Below, in pieces: positions 16,103 through 24,429 of a stretch of DNA of 64,000 bases. The notes under the pieces were generated by a model. That model was not told where the DNA came from. It did not search any database and saw only the letters and a list, made by a program, of their open reading frames with translations. Numbering within the stretch: the stretch's first letter is position 1; each line of letters begins with the position of its first letter. Source of the DNA: Fidelibacterota bacterium (lineage in GTDB: Bacteria > Marinisomatota > Marinisomatia > Marinisomatales > TCS55); the NCBI GenBank assembly GCA_004124535.1, contig SCKQ01000006.1, forward strand, positions 7,296 through 71,295, in the 5' to 3' direction. A program made the position numbers and the translations under genes.

Positions 16103-17863
16103 ATGATTACAGATCACGACATTGTCATGGTAGGCGGCGGAGGCGCAGGACTCCGAGCAGCCATTGCCATCGCCGAAACGAACCCAAGCTTGAGTGTCGC
16201 GGTTGTGAGCAAGGTCTATCCCATGCGGAGTCACACTGTGGCGGCAGAGGGCGGCGCGGCGGCTGTTATCAAAGATAACGATTCTCTAGAAAACCATATT
16301 AACGATACCATAGCCGGCGGGGACTGGTTGTGTGATCAGGACGCGGTGGAACTTTTTGTGAACGAAGCTCCCAGAGAATTGATCCAGATGGAGCACTGGG
16401 GCTGTCCGTGGAGTCGGGAAACTGATGGGACAGTGGCGACTCGGCCGTTCGGGGGCATGAATATTGAGCGGACATGGTTTGCTGCCGATAAAACCGGTTT
16501 CCACATGCTCCACACCCTTTTTCAGACCTCCCTCAAGTACAACAACATTACCCGCTACGATGAATGGTTCGCCACAAAGATTCTGGTGGAGAATGGCCGG
16601 TGCCAAGGTGTAATTGCCATCGAACTTCGCTCTGGCAAGGTGGAGGCGATTGCCGGCAGGTCGGTGATAATGTGCACCGGCGGAGCAGGACGGGTTTTTC
16701 CGTTCACGACTAACGGTGCCATCAAAACTGGCGACGGGATGTCCATGGCGTACCGAGCCGGCGTACCGCTAAAAGATATGGAATTTATCCAGTACCATCC
16801 CACCGGACTCCCCGGCACGGGTATTCTCATCACGGAAGCAGCCCGGGGGGAAGGCGGAATCATGGTGAACAAAGACGGCTATAGGTATCTTCAGGATTAC
16901 GACTTGGGCAAGCCGCTGGATATTAATGATTCGAAGCATCCAGTAAAAAAGAGCATGGAACTGGGTCCCCGGGATCGCCTGAGTCAGGCTTTCGTGGCGG
17001 AAAGGGAAAAAGGAAGAACTATCTCCGGTCCATATGGCCATGTAGTCCATCTCGACATCCGTCACCTGGGTGAAAAGAAAATTGATAAAAAGATTCCCTT
17101 CGTCAGGGAGTTATCTAAAAATTATGCCGGAATTGATCCCGTATACGAACCAATCCCTGTGAGGCCTGTCGTTCACTACATGATGGGAGGGATTGATACT
17201 GACATCACAGGGGCTACTGCCCTTCCCGGTTTTTACGCCGCTGGGGAGTGTGCCTGCGTTTCAATCAACGGGGCCAACCGCCTGGGATCGAACTCCCTAA
17301 CGGAACTTCTAGTGTTTGGGAGTCGCGCAGGAAAGGCAGCTGCCCAGTTTGCATTGGAGCGCCCCCGTCTTAACACGGCCTCGCTGGAACTGCAAGCTGC
17401 GGACGAACAGAAGCGTATCGCTAGGGACTTTATCCAGAAGGAAGGAGGCACAGAACGAATTGTCACCCTTCGGAAGGAGATGAACGAAACCATGGAAACG
17501 AGTAACGGCATCTATCGCTCAGAGAAAAGTTTGAAGGAAACATGCGATAAAATTAAAGAGCTAAAGGATCGTTTTTCCAAAGTTATCATGGAAGACAGAA
17601 GTGTCAATTTTAACACGGAACTGACCTCAGCGTTGGAACTCGAGTTCATGCTGGATGTGGCGGAAGCAATCGCCTACAGTGCCCTGGAAAGAACAGAAAG
17701 CAGGGGCTCTCACCAGCGAACTGACTTCCCGAAAAGGGATGATGAAAAATTCTTAAAGCATTCTTTGGCATACCGAAACGATACAGAACCCCGCATAGAT
17801 TATAAAAATGTGGTTATTACTAAATGGCCGCCTGGAGAGAGGGTTTATGGGAAAGAAGAATAA
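16103..17863 (+). CDS. frdA: Fumarate reductase flavoprotein subunit
   Basis: The 586-residue catalytic subunit of quinol:fumarate reductase oxidises or reduces the succinate/fumarate pair on the cytoplasmic side of the inner membrane. The FAD-binding [10 protein letters not shown] (11-20) and covalent flavin site [10 protein letters not shown] (His44) are present, as are the active-site segments [11 protein letters not shown] and [10 protein letters not shown]. It resembles E. coli FrdA nearly block for block (for example [35 protein letters not shown]), more than typical aerobic SdhA. The gene begins the frdABCD operon, whose G+C is visibly higher than that of its neighbours. Confidence 0.95.
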   Translation: MITDHDIVMVGGGGAGLRAAIAIAETNPSLSVAVVSKVYPMRSHTVAAEGGAAAVIKDNDSLENHINDTIAGGDWLCDQDAVELFVNEAPRELIQMEHWGCPWSRETDGTVATRPFGGMNIERTWFAADKTGFHMLHTLFQTSLKYNNITRYDEWFATKILVENGRCQGVIAIELRSGKVEAIAGRSVIMCTGGAGRVFPFTTNGAIKTGDGMSMAYRAGVPLKDMEFIQYHPTGLPGTGILITEAARGEGGIMVNKDGYRYLQDYDLGKPLDINDSKHPVKKSMELGPRDRLSQAFVAEREKGRTISGPYGHVVHLDIRHLGEKKIDKKIPFVRELSKNYAGIDPVYEPIPVRPVVHYMMGGIDTDITGATALPGFYAAGECACVSINGANRLGSNSLTELLVFGSRAGKAAAQFALERPRLNTASLELQAADEQKRIARDFIQKEGGTERIVTLRKEMNETMETSNGIYRSEKSLKETCDKIKELKDRFSKVIMEDRSVNFNTELTSALELEFMLDVAEAIAYSALERTESRGSHQRTDFPKRDDEKFLKHSLAYRNDTEPRIDYKNVVITKWPPGERVYGKEE

Positions 17864-17873
17864 GGTATAAGCA

Positions 17874-18626
17874 ATGGCAGAAACCATGAAACTGGAAATC
17901 TTTCGCTACCGGCCTGAAAAAGAAAGCGAGCCCACTTTTCAGATATACGAGGTTCCGTTCCGTGAAGACTGGGTGGTGCTGGACGCCATCAATCACATTA
18001 AAGAAGAGATCGATGGAACGCTTTCCTACCGCTGGTCGTGCCAGATGGGTGTCTGCGGCAGTTGCGGCATGATGATCAACAATGTTCCGAAGTTGTCCTG
18101 CGCCGTATTCCTCAAGGATTATTACCCTGATAAAATCCGTATAGAACCATTAACGGGCTTTCCTGTAGAGCGGGATCTCATCTTCGAAATGGATGACTTT
18201 ATGACAAAACTGACAGAGATGCAGCCATACATTATACGAGAGGAAGGAGAGGAAAAGCCTCTAGAAGAAGGTGAATACCTTCAGTCCCCTGCCGAGCTGG
18301 CACACTACAAGCAGTACTCTATGTGTATTAATTGCATGCTCTGTTATGCTGCCTGTCCCGTCTATGCCCTCGATTCCAACTTTATCGGCCCCGCCATCAT
18401 TGCCCTCGGCCAACGGTACAACATGGACTCCCGGGACCAAGGAAGAGATTCTCGACAGGAACTCATCGCCAGCCACGATGGAATCTGGGAGTGCACTTTT
18501 GTAGGTGAGTGCAGTGCTGTCTGTCCTAAGCATGTGGATCCGGCAGCTGCAATACAGCGGGCAAAAGTTTCCAGTACTATTGACTGGTTTAAGGATGTTT
18601 TGATTCCGTGGGGAAAAAAGAAATGA
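17874..18626 (+). CDS. frdB: Fumarate reductase iron-sulfur subunit
   Basis: The 250-residue electron-transfer subunit carries three Fe-S clusters. The [2Fe-2S] cysteines are Cys56, Cys61, Cys64 and Cys76. The bacterial-ferredoxin part has CINCMLCYAACP (Cys151, 154, 157, 161) and a second set at Cys207, 213 and 217 (WECTFVGECSAVCPKHVDP). The stretch FIGPAIIALGQRYNMDSRD and the ending are typical of FrdB of E. coli type. It passes electrons between FrdA and the quinone site at FrdC/FrdD. The gene starts 10 bases after frdA and its stop overlaps frdC (ATGA). Confidence 0.95.
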   Translation: MAETMKLEIFRYRPEKESEPTFQIYEVPFREDWVVLDAINHIKEEIDGTLSYRWSCQMGVCGSCGMMINNVPKLSCAVFLKDYYPDKIRIEPLTGFPVERDLIFEMDDFMTKLTEMQPYIIREEGEEKPLEEGEYLQSPAELAHYKQYSMCINCMLCYAACPVYALDSNFIGPAIIALGQRYNMDSRDQGRDSRQELIASHDGIWECTFVGECSAVCPKHVDPAAAIQRAKVSSTIDWFKDVLIPWGKKK

Positions 18627-19006
18627 GTACCTACCTCAGACCTGTACCCAACACATGGTGGCTTAAGCGCAAACCGTACATTTTATTCATGATTAGGGAG
18701 CTAACCAGTGTCTTCGTTGCGGGGTATTGTATTTTTCTACTGGTCTTGGTTTACAAACTGACACAAGGGGCAGACGCCTACGGCAATCTCATGGTCGCTT
18801 TGAAGTCGCCCAGTAGCATTGCGCTTCATCTCATCACACTCGTTTTTGTGCTCTACCACACCATTACTTGGTTTAACCTGACGCCAAAAATCCTCGTGCT
18901 CTACAAAGGAGAGGAGCGAATTCCCCAAGGACTGGTGGCGGGGGCGTTCTACGCCGGGTGGGTAGTGGTTTCCGTTATTGTTGCTTGGCTGGTATTGGGG
19001 GTGTAG
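18623..19006 (+). CDS. frdC: Fumarate reductase membrane anchor subunit C
   Basis: The 127-residue membrane anchor has three helices. It has the FrdC N-terminus (STYLRPVPNTWWLKRKPYIL) and the LITLVFVLYHTITWFNLTPK helix that matches E. coli FrdC [20 protein letters not shown]. Subunits of this kind bind quinone without heme (type D enzymes). I chose the ATG at 18623, which overlaps the frdB stop, rather than an in-frame GTG at 18608. Confidence 0.9.
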   Translation: MSTYLRPVPNTWWLKRKPYILFMIRELTSVFVAGYCIFLLVLVYKLTQGADAYGNLMVALKSPSSIALHLITLVFVLYHTITWFNLTPKILVLYKGEERIPQGLVAGAFYAGWVVVSVIVAWLVLGV

Positions 19007-19008
19007 GG

Positions 19009-19359
19009 ATGGCGAAGTCCAACGAACCGATCTGGTGGTCGCTGTTTTCAGCCGGCGGCATGGTAGCAGCTATGGTGCTTCCCATCTTGATCATCATAAC
19101 GGGTATCTTGGTACCGTTTGGATTGGCGGGCGACGATCCTCTAAATTTCGAAAGAATTCATACCGCCGTGTCTCACCCACTCATAAAGCTGGTCTTTTTC
19201 TCCGTAATTTCCCTTCCGTTTTTCCATTGGGCTCACCGCTTCCGCTTCACCCTTGCAGATGTGGGGCTGAAGTCCGTGAGCACCCTTATCTCCATCCTTT
19301 GCTATGGTGGGGCGATTGCTGGAACAATCGTTGCAGTAGTTATACTCTGGAATATTTAG
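19009..19359 (+). CDS. frdD: Fumarate reductase membrane anchor subunit D
   Basis: The 116-residue, three-helix anchor is of the FrdD family. The start NEPIWWSLFSAGGMVAAMVLP and the central GILVPFGL...FERIHTA and FHWAHRFRF stretches align with E. coli FrdD. It completes a four-subunit FrdABCD enzyme. The start is the ATG at 19009, two bases after the frdC stop. Confidence 0.9.
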   Translation: MAKSNEPIWWSLFSAGGMVAAMVLPILIIITGILVPFGLAGDDPLNFERIHTAVSHPLIKLVFFSVISLPFFHWAHRFRFTLADVGLKSVSTLISILCYGGAIAGTIVAVVILWNI

Positions 19360-19411
19360 AAAAGATAAAGCAGCTTCCAAAGCTGAAGAATAAATTAATA
19401 TTTTATTAGGA

Positions 19412-19446
19412 ATGAAAAAGCCCCTGAATCAGTGTGGTTTTTTTAT
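19412..19446. terminator. Possible weak terminator between convergent frdD and tonB
   Basis: AAAAAGCC at 19415-19422 can pair imperfectly (one bulge) with GGTTTTTT near 19435-19442, followed by more Ts on the plus strand. The convergent gene arrangement predicts a terminator here, but the hairpin itself is poor. Confidence 0.3.
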
Positions 19447-20060
19447 TTGAGTCTGAAATTCACCGGGATAGAAATCCAAACACCTACAGCCCGTTCACGC
19501 TGCTTAGCCGGCAAAAAGCGGGTTTTACGGATTGCCTTTATAGCTGCCTCATCCAACCCAGTGTTTGGGATACCTTTTAAAATAATTGTTTCTTTTACTC
19601 GTCCTTTTTTATCTACAAAGACCTGAACAATGACTGTGCCTTCGATCCCAGCCTCTTGAGCAATTTCAGGATATTTTGGCTTTATAGGAGTGAGCGGCTT
19701 GGGAGGATCGTCATAAGGTATAAATTTTACTCGAGGTCCATCAGGCGGCGGCGGCGGTGCGTCCCACGCCTCAAAACTCCCCAGGTCTGTTTCTTCAATG
19801 GTTAAATCGTCTGCTAAATCTTCATCTTCTGATTCAATCGGAACAGAGGGACGTGCTGGCGGCGGCGGCAAATCTAACTGCTGGGTTTGCGGAATATCTA
19901 TCTGTTCAATAATAATTTGATTGGCTTCATCTAATATAAAAACATTAAAATTTCGAGGAATAAATAAAAACCCAAATGTTATTAACAATACACCAGCCAG
20001 CCCTGCAATACGTATTGTAACCGGATAATTGAATCTTAATGCTGGTAAATATTTGTCCAT
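19443..20060 (-). CDS. tonB: TonB-family energy transducer
   Basis: The 205-residue inner-membrane protein spans the periplasm to energise outer-membrane receptors. It has one N-terminal helix (16-35), an acidic and proline-rich linker (60-125, including PPPPAR and PPPPPDGPR) and a C-terminal TonB domain (126-205, KPKYPEIAQEAGIEGTVIVQV...FLPAKQRERAVGVWISIPV). It is the last gene of an exbB-exbD-exbD-tonB operon read leftward and starts 3 bases after the second exbD. No TonB-dependent receptor lies in the window. Confidence 0.92.
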   Translation of the reverse strand: MDKYLPALRFNYPVTIRIAGLAGVLLITFGFLFIPRNFNVFILDEANQIIIEQIDIPQTQQLDLPPPPARPSVPIESEDEDLADDLTIEETDLGSFEAWDAPPPPPDGPRVKFIPYDDPPKPLTPIKPKYPEIAQEAGIEGTVIVQVFVDKKGRVKETIILKGIPNTGLDEAAIKAIRKTRFLPAKQRERAVGVWISIPVNFRLK

Positions 20061-20063
20061 ACT

Positions 20064-20474
20064 TTATTCAACTGCTGTTTTGGTTGAATAGTTCAATTTT
20101 AAAGCGTCTGCTTTTCTAAGTTCATTATGAATATTTGATATCAACCCCATTTTTGCAGATTTATCAGCTTTTAACGAAACAGTTAACAAAGGGTCCGCAG
20201 CACGTATATCATACATCACATGGCGTACATTCTCAACAGTGTGTAGTTTATCCTGAATCGAAATCAAGCCTTCTTTTGAAACCCAGATATGAGATGTATG
20301 CCGTTTTGATTTAAGCTTTTCAATCCGCTTCGCCCTAGGGAGTTCCACAGGAAGACCGGAGTATTCTCGGAGGACAGTTGTGACCATGAAAAAGATCAGC
20401 AACATAAAAATGATATCAGGCATGGACGCAGTTGGAATGTCGCTTGAGACCTTCGTTTTTCGCTGGATCTTCAT
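20064..20474 (-). CDS. exbD: ExbD/TolR family proton-channel subunit (second copy)
   Basis: The 136-residue protein has one N-terminal membrane helix carrying the proton-binding aspartate Asp20 (SMPDIIFMLLIFFMV) and a periplasmic ExbD domain. It overlaps the preceding exbD by one base (TAATG). Its periplasmic part (for example ELPRAKRIEKLKSKRHTSHI) differs clearly from the upstream copy, so the two are old paralogues rather than a recent duplication. Confidence 0.9.
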   Translation of the reverse strand: MKIQRKTKVSSDIPTASMPDIIFMLLIFFMVTTVLREYSGLPVELPRAKRIEKLKSKRHTSHIWVSKEGLISIQDKLHTVENVRHVMYDIRAADPLLTVSLKADKSAKMGLISNIHNELRKADALKLNYSTKTAVE

Positions 20475-20869
20475 TAATCAATTTCCGCTATGGAAATACG
20501 CTTGGCATTAGCCATTTTGAGCTGATCAATTACTGCTATGTAATCACTGTACTTTGTTTTTTCATGGGCTTTTACAGAAATGATCAGCTTGTCATTTTCA
20601 GCTATCTTGCGCCGAATTTCTTTGCTGATATCTTTTGTTTTGATCGGTTGACCACCTAGCAGAACATTGCCGCTGGAATTAATTAGACAATTAAGAATAT
20701 TGTCTTTTTTAATCTCTATTTCTTCCCCTTCAGCAGGCAGAATAATACCCAACCCTTTGTCCATATCAATCGTAGTGGTTACCAGAAAGAATATGAGCAG
20801 TAGAAAAGCAATATCTGCCATGGAGGCTGTGGGGATTTCCCCGCGTTTAAAGCGGCGCTTCTTTTTCAT
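20474..20869 (-). CDS. exbD: ExbD/TolR family proton-channel subunit (first copy)
   Basis: The 131-residue protein has a basic N-terminus, a membrane helix with Asp19 (SMADIAFLLLIFFLV) and a periplasmic domain (ILPAEGEEIEIKKDNILNCLIN). It lies 12 bases downstream of exbB. Together the two ExbD types could form a mixed dimer inside the ExbB pentamer, as proposed for other FCB-group operons with paired exbD genes. Confidence 0.9.
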   Translation of the reverse strand: MKKKRRFKRGEIPTASMADIAFLLLIFFLVTTTIDMDKGLGIILPAEGEEIEIKKDNILNCLINSSGNVLLGGQPIKTKDISKEIRRKIAENDKLIISVKAHEKTKYSDYIAVIDQLKMANAKRISIAEID

Positions 20870-20881
20870 CGTGGCGGTGTA

Positions 20882-21502
20882 TTATTTTTTATTTGTTTCC
20901 ATCTCATAGAGATGGTCAACTAGTTGTATGGACTGTTCTTCCATTTCCAAAACCAGTTTGTCAATACGTGATATAAAGATATTCTGGAAAATTTGAATGA
21001 TCATCGCCACGATCAATCCAAAGGCAGTCGTTAATAGCGCTTGCGAAATACCACCCGCTACAACAGCCGGTGAAATATCATCGGCTGCCGCAATAGCATC
21101 AAAAGCATTGACCATACCAGCAACTGTACCGGTAAATCCAAGCATGGGTGCAATGGTAATCACTGCGTTCAGCCAGATCATGTTTTTTTCCAGAAAGGAC
21201 ATTTCTAACGATCCCGCGTTTTGGATAGCCTTTTCCACTTCATTGATACCACGGTGGACCCGGGAAAGCCCAGCGTGAAAAATTTCAGCAACTGGACCGT
21301 TTGTTTTTTCACATAATTCGAGCGTTTCTTTTACACCCTTGCTGTCCAATGTACTGTTTACATCTTCAAAAAACTTTTGGGCGTTTATTGATGACATGAT
21401 CAGGGCATAAAAGCGTTCCCCTACAAATGCAAGACCAAAAACAAGTGACAGAAGAATGGGCCACATGAAAGGTCCGCCGTTTACAAAATATTCGACTAGC
21501 AT
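20882..21502 (-). CDS. exbB: ExbB/TolQ/MotA family proton channel
   Basis: The 206-residue inner-membrane protein has three helices (about 14-32, 105-135 and 148-170). It has the family signatures TIAPMLGFTGTVAGMVNAF and ISQALLTTAFGLIVAM. It forms the pentameric proton channel that drives TonB. The first gene of the tonB operon, it starts with ATG at 21502. It is shorter than the MotA of the motor-like operon and lacks that protein's large cytoplasmic insertion, so the two systems are distinct. Confidence 0.93.
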   Translation of the reverse strand: MLVEYFVNGGPFMWPILLSLVFGLAFVGERFYALIMSSINAQKFFEDVNSTLDSKGVKETLELCEKTNGPVAEIFHAGLSRVHRGINEVEKAIQNAGSLEMSFLEKNMIWLNAVITIAPMLGFTGTVAGMVNAFDAIAAADDISPAVVAGGISQALLTTAFGLIVAMIIQIFQNIFISRIDKLVLEMEEQSIQLVDHLYEMETNKK

Positions 21503-21604
21503 CTAGTCCTCCGTTGTTCTATTTATTGTTTATTTTCCTCGGAAAAATTGACGCTGAAATTATTAATTCTGATAGGGAATGTCAATAAATCCAATTATTT
21601 TAAT

Positions 21605-23212
21605 TTACTGTGAATTATTGATAAATTTAGCGGCTTCATTAAAATAATTTAAAGCGCTTATAACCTGATTATCATAGTGTAAACGAATGCCAATTGCTTC
21701 ATCTTTACCCCAATGAGCGCTGGCAATTTCAGATTTTAACATATTTAAAATATAATCTTTATCCGTTTCCAATTCGTCCGGATTCAGTTCAATTTCTTCA
21801 TTTGCTGCATAATCTAAAAACATGTGAAAGTCACTTTCATCAAGTTTCCAGTAGGACTTGAAATTTTCATATGTATTAAACTCATCGCGGTGGTTACTAG
21901 CATAATTTGATCCCCAATTGAAAAAAGGACGTTTCATATGGGTAAGCAATCTTTGCGTATTTTTTTGAAGTTTTAAGTCATAGGCAATGTATTGATCAGG
22001 CGTGATTCCACCTCCACCATAGACAATCCTGCCTGATCGTGTTTTATATTTTGGTCTTAGTTCCTTTAAAGAATCCAAGACAGTTTCACGATTTTCAATA
22101 TATAGGTCTTTATAATAATCCCTTGTATCGCCATTAGAATATGGCCGTTGAATAAGACGACCGCTGGGTGTGTAATAACGGGCAATGGTGACTCGGATAG
22201 CTGAGCCATCATTTAATGGTAATTGTCGTTGGACCAGGCCTTTACCAAAACTGGTTTCGCCCACTACGAGACCCCTGTCAAGATCTTGAATGGCACCAGC
22301 AACAATTTCACTGGCACTGGCAGAACCCCGGTTTATCAAAACAATGAGCGGGTAGTCCTCGCGTCCCTGCGCGGGATCTGCAATAAACACTTGTTCCATT
22401 TTTTGACTTTTTCCCTTTGTAAAAACAAGAGTGTCTTCCCGAGCGATAAACAAGTTACTGATAGCTGCGGCCTGTTCCAGGAAACCACCGCTGTTATTGC
22501 GTAGATCCAAAACAAGCTTTTTCATGCCTTGGGCTTCAAGCTGATTGAATGACGTGCGGACTTCTTCATCTGTTGCTGCAGAAAACCGTGTTAGCCAGAT
22601 ATAACCTGTTTCATTGTCCAGCATTAAAGCTGCTCGTACGCTATAAATAGGAATATCATCCCGTATAATTATTACGTCGAACTTATCACCTCCCAATCGT
22701 CTTATGGTGATCTCAACACTTGTTCCTTTAGGGCCGCGCAGCTTTTTGAAAACATCTTTTTTGGTGATTTCATAGGCATCTTCACCATTTATAGCAATAA
22801 TCTGATCGCCCGGCATTAGCCCTGCCCGTTCGGAGGGACTGTCGGCAACAGGAGATATAACGGTAATATAGCCGTTCAAAATGTCGAATTCAATTCCAAT
22901 CCCCTGGAAAGAACCTCGAAAAAGTTCATCAATTTCTTCCTGCTGTTTAGCAGGGATATAAATTGAATGAGGGTCCAATTGTTTAAATATACCCTGAAAT
23001 GCTCCTTCCATCAGTTCATCCATATCCACATCTTCGAAATAAAATTGATTGATGTAATATAGAATCTGGTTCATAATCTTGAATTTACCTTCAATAGCGC
23101 TGTATGGATTTTTGGAATACAGGATTTGTGAAAGGGGAATAATAGCAAACAGCGCAACACTAATTATAGTAAGCGCGAAAGGAATCCGTTGAAATTTTTT
23201 CTTATTTTTCAT
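21605..23212 (-). CDS. S41 family C-terminal processing protease (CtpA/Prc type)
   Basis: The 535-residue serine protease is anchored by an N-terminal helix (11-31) and acts in the periplasm. A PDZ domain spans about 95-180 (GIGIEFDILNGYITVIS, LMPGDQIIAINGED) and is followed by the S41 catalytic core. The Ser-Lys dyad is visible as Ser299 in RGSASASEIVAG and Lys324 in ETSFGKGLVQ, 25 residues apart as in the family. A C-terminal extension of about 150 residues (385-535) is longer than in minimal CtpA. It lies downstream of the barrel gene at 23254-24174 and is probably co-transcribed with it. Confidence 0.93.
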   Translation of the reverse strand: MKNKKKFQRIPFALTIISVALFAIIPLSQILYSKNPYSAIEGKFKIMNQILYYINQFYFEDVDMDELMEGAFQGIFKQLDPHSIYIPAKQQEEIDELFRGSFQGIGIEFDILNGYITVISPVADSPSERAGLMPGDQIIAINGEDAYEITKKDVFKKLRGPKGTSVEITIRRLGGDKFDVIIIRDDIPIYSVRAALMLDNETGYIWLTRFSAATDEEVRTSFNQLEAQGMKKLVLDLRNNSGGFLEQAAAISNLFIAREDTLVFTKGKSQKMEQVFIADPAQGREDYPLIVLINRGSASASEIVAGAIQDLDRGLVVGETSFGKGLVQRQLPLNDGSAIRVTIARYYTPSGRLIQRPYSNGDTRDYYKDLYIENRETVLDSLKELRPKYKTRSGRIVYGGGGITPDQYIAYDLKLQKNTQRLLTHMKRPFFNWGSNYASNHRDEFNTYENFKSYWKLDESDFHMFLDYAANEEIELNPDELETDKDYILNMLKSEIASAHWGKDEAIGIRLHYDNQVISALNYFNEAAKFINNSQ

Positions 23213-23253
23213 TGATTTAATTTATAGAAAAAAGGGACGAAAATAGCCTGAAA

Positions 23254-24174
23254 TTATAGGCCAAAATAAAACATGGTACGTATAGTTAATCCCTGTAATG
23301 ACGATTTTGGTGAGTCTGCAATCTGTTTACGATCATTTAAATACCATTCTCCAGGTCCGATTGTTCCCTGATTATATCCAAGACTCAAGCGTAATCCCAC
23401 ACGATCCATGATTTGCCATTTGACCGCAATATATGGTTGAAAATTGAAGAATGTACCACTAAGGTCCGTCAGACCACCATAACCGGTTACAGGCGCAAGC
23501 GCTGTCCCCTGCAGAGCAGAAATAATGGAATCTGCTTCAGTGCTTGTATAAGAAGAATCAACACTGTAATAAAGAACGCCGTTTGCAACCGTACCGAACA
23601 TGTTTGAAAACAAATTATTCCACTGAGCTTCGCCAGTGTGCTGGTCAATGCTGACATTGATTCTTCCAACTCCCATCAAAGCGCCACCAGAGATTTCCAG
23701 ATCCCTGAAAATAGGTACAACGTACTCTAATATGACCGCCCCAAGTGTAAATGAAAACTTGGCGGAAACAGTTGGTCTAAAACTGCCCTCATACTGCACA
23801 ATTTTATCACTATTTGGATCAAGAATGGATGTTGGCAGCTGAATTCCTACAGAATCATTTGTCTCCTGATAAAAATAAACGTCCATGATATTGCTGATCC
23901 TAGATGAGCCAAGCCCGGCGTAACCGCCGAGCCGCCAGCGCCCGGCAATTTGGGTAAACCCTTCACCTCCGTGAACAATAAAAGGATCATCAAAATTACT
24001 CGTGTTTAATCCAAGTGAGGACATCATTGAGGCTCCAGGAATTGAATCTAAAGTGATATACATTGGGCTGTACCCAATGCCGCCGCCGTAATAGTCCTGA
24101 ATGGGATATAGATCGCTCTGGGCTTTTAATAATAATGGAAGTAATTGCAGTATGAAAAATGCTTTGTTCAGCAT
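23254..24174 (-). CDS. Outer-membrane beta-barrel-like protein of unknown family
   Basis: The 306-residue product has a signal peptide (MLNKAFFILQLLPLLLKA) and then mostly alternating beta strands rich in Gly and aromatics, ending with FYFGL, a typical outer-membrane C-terminus. I see no known family signature. I chose the ATG at 24174 because the upstream in-frame ATG at 24210 would put a polar segment before the signal peptide. It lies upstream of the S41 protease gene and is divergent from the FG-GAP genes. Confidence 0.65.
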   Translation of the reverse strand: MLNKAFFILQLLPLLLKAQSDLYPIQDYYGGGIGYSPMYITLDSIPGASMMSSLGLNTSNFDDPFIVHGGEGFTQIAGRWRLGGYAGLGSSRISNIMDVYFYQETNDSVGIQLPTSILDPNSDKIVQYEGSFRPTVSAKFSFTLGAVILEYVVPIFRDLEISGGALMGVGRINVSIDQHTGEAQWNNLFSNMFGTVANGVLYYSVDSSYTSTEADSIISALQGTALAPVTGYGGLTDLSGTFFNFQPYIAVKWQIMDRVGLRLSLGYNQGTIGPGEWYLNDRKQIADSPKSSLQGLTIRTMFYFGL

Positions 24175-24429
24175 TGTTATCCCATGGTTCTTATGCAATA
24201 CATTATTCAATTTATGTTTTCCAACTTCAATTGGAGAAGGAAAATATTGCGGCGAATTTAGACAATTCTTTGGGTAAAACGGGCTCTTTTCCTTGTATTT
24301 TTCGAGAGGGGAAGACTATATTCCTTTTCAGTAAAAGTAAGGGAACTTCAATTAAATGGCGTTTTGTTTTACGTTGTAATTTACTCCCTGTCCAATAGTT
24401 GATTCGAGTTATAAATAAACGGTTACTTA

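Noticed and set aside
18978..19409. 143-codon plus-strand frame overlapping frdD
   Set aside because: frdD is recognisable in the other frame; this product is Arg/Gly/Ser-rich with no known pattern.
20882..21502. ExbB read as a second MotA of the motor-like system
   Set aside because: Size, three-helix layout and the following exbD-exbD-tonB genes show a TonB-type system.
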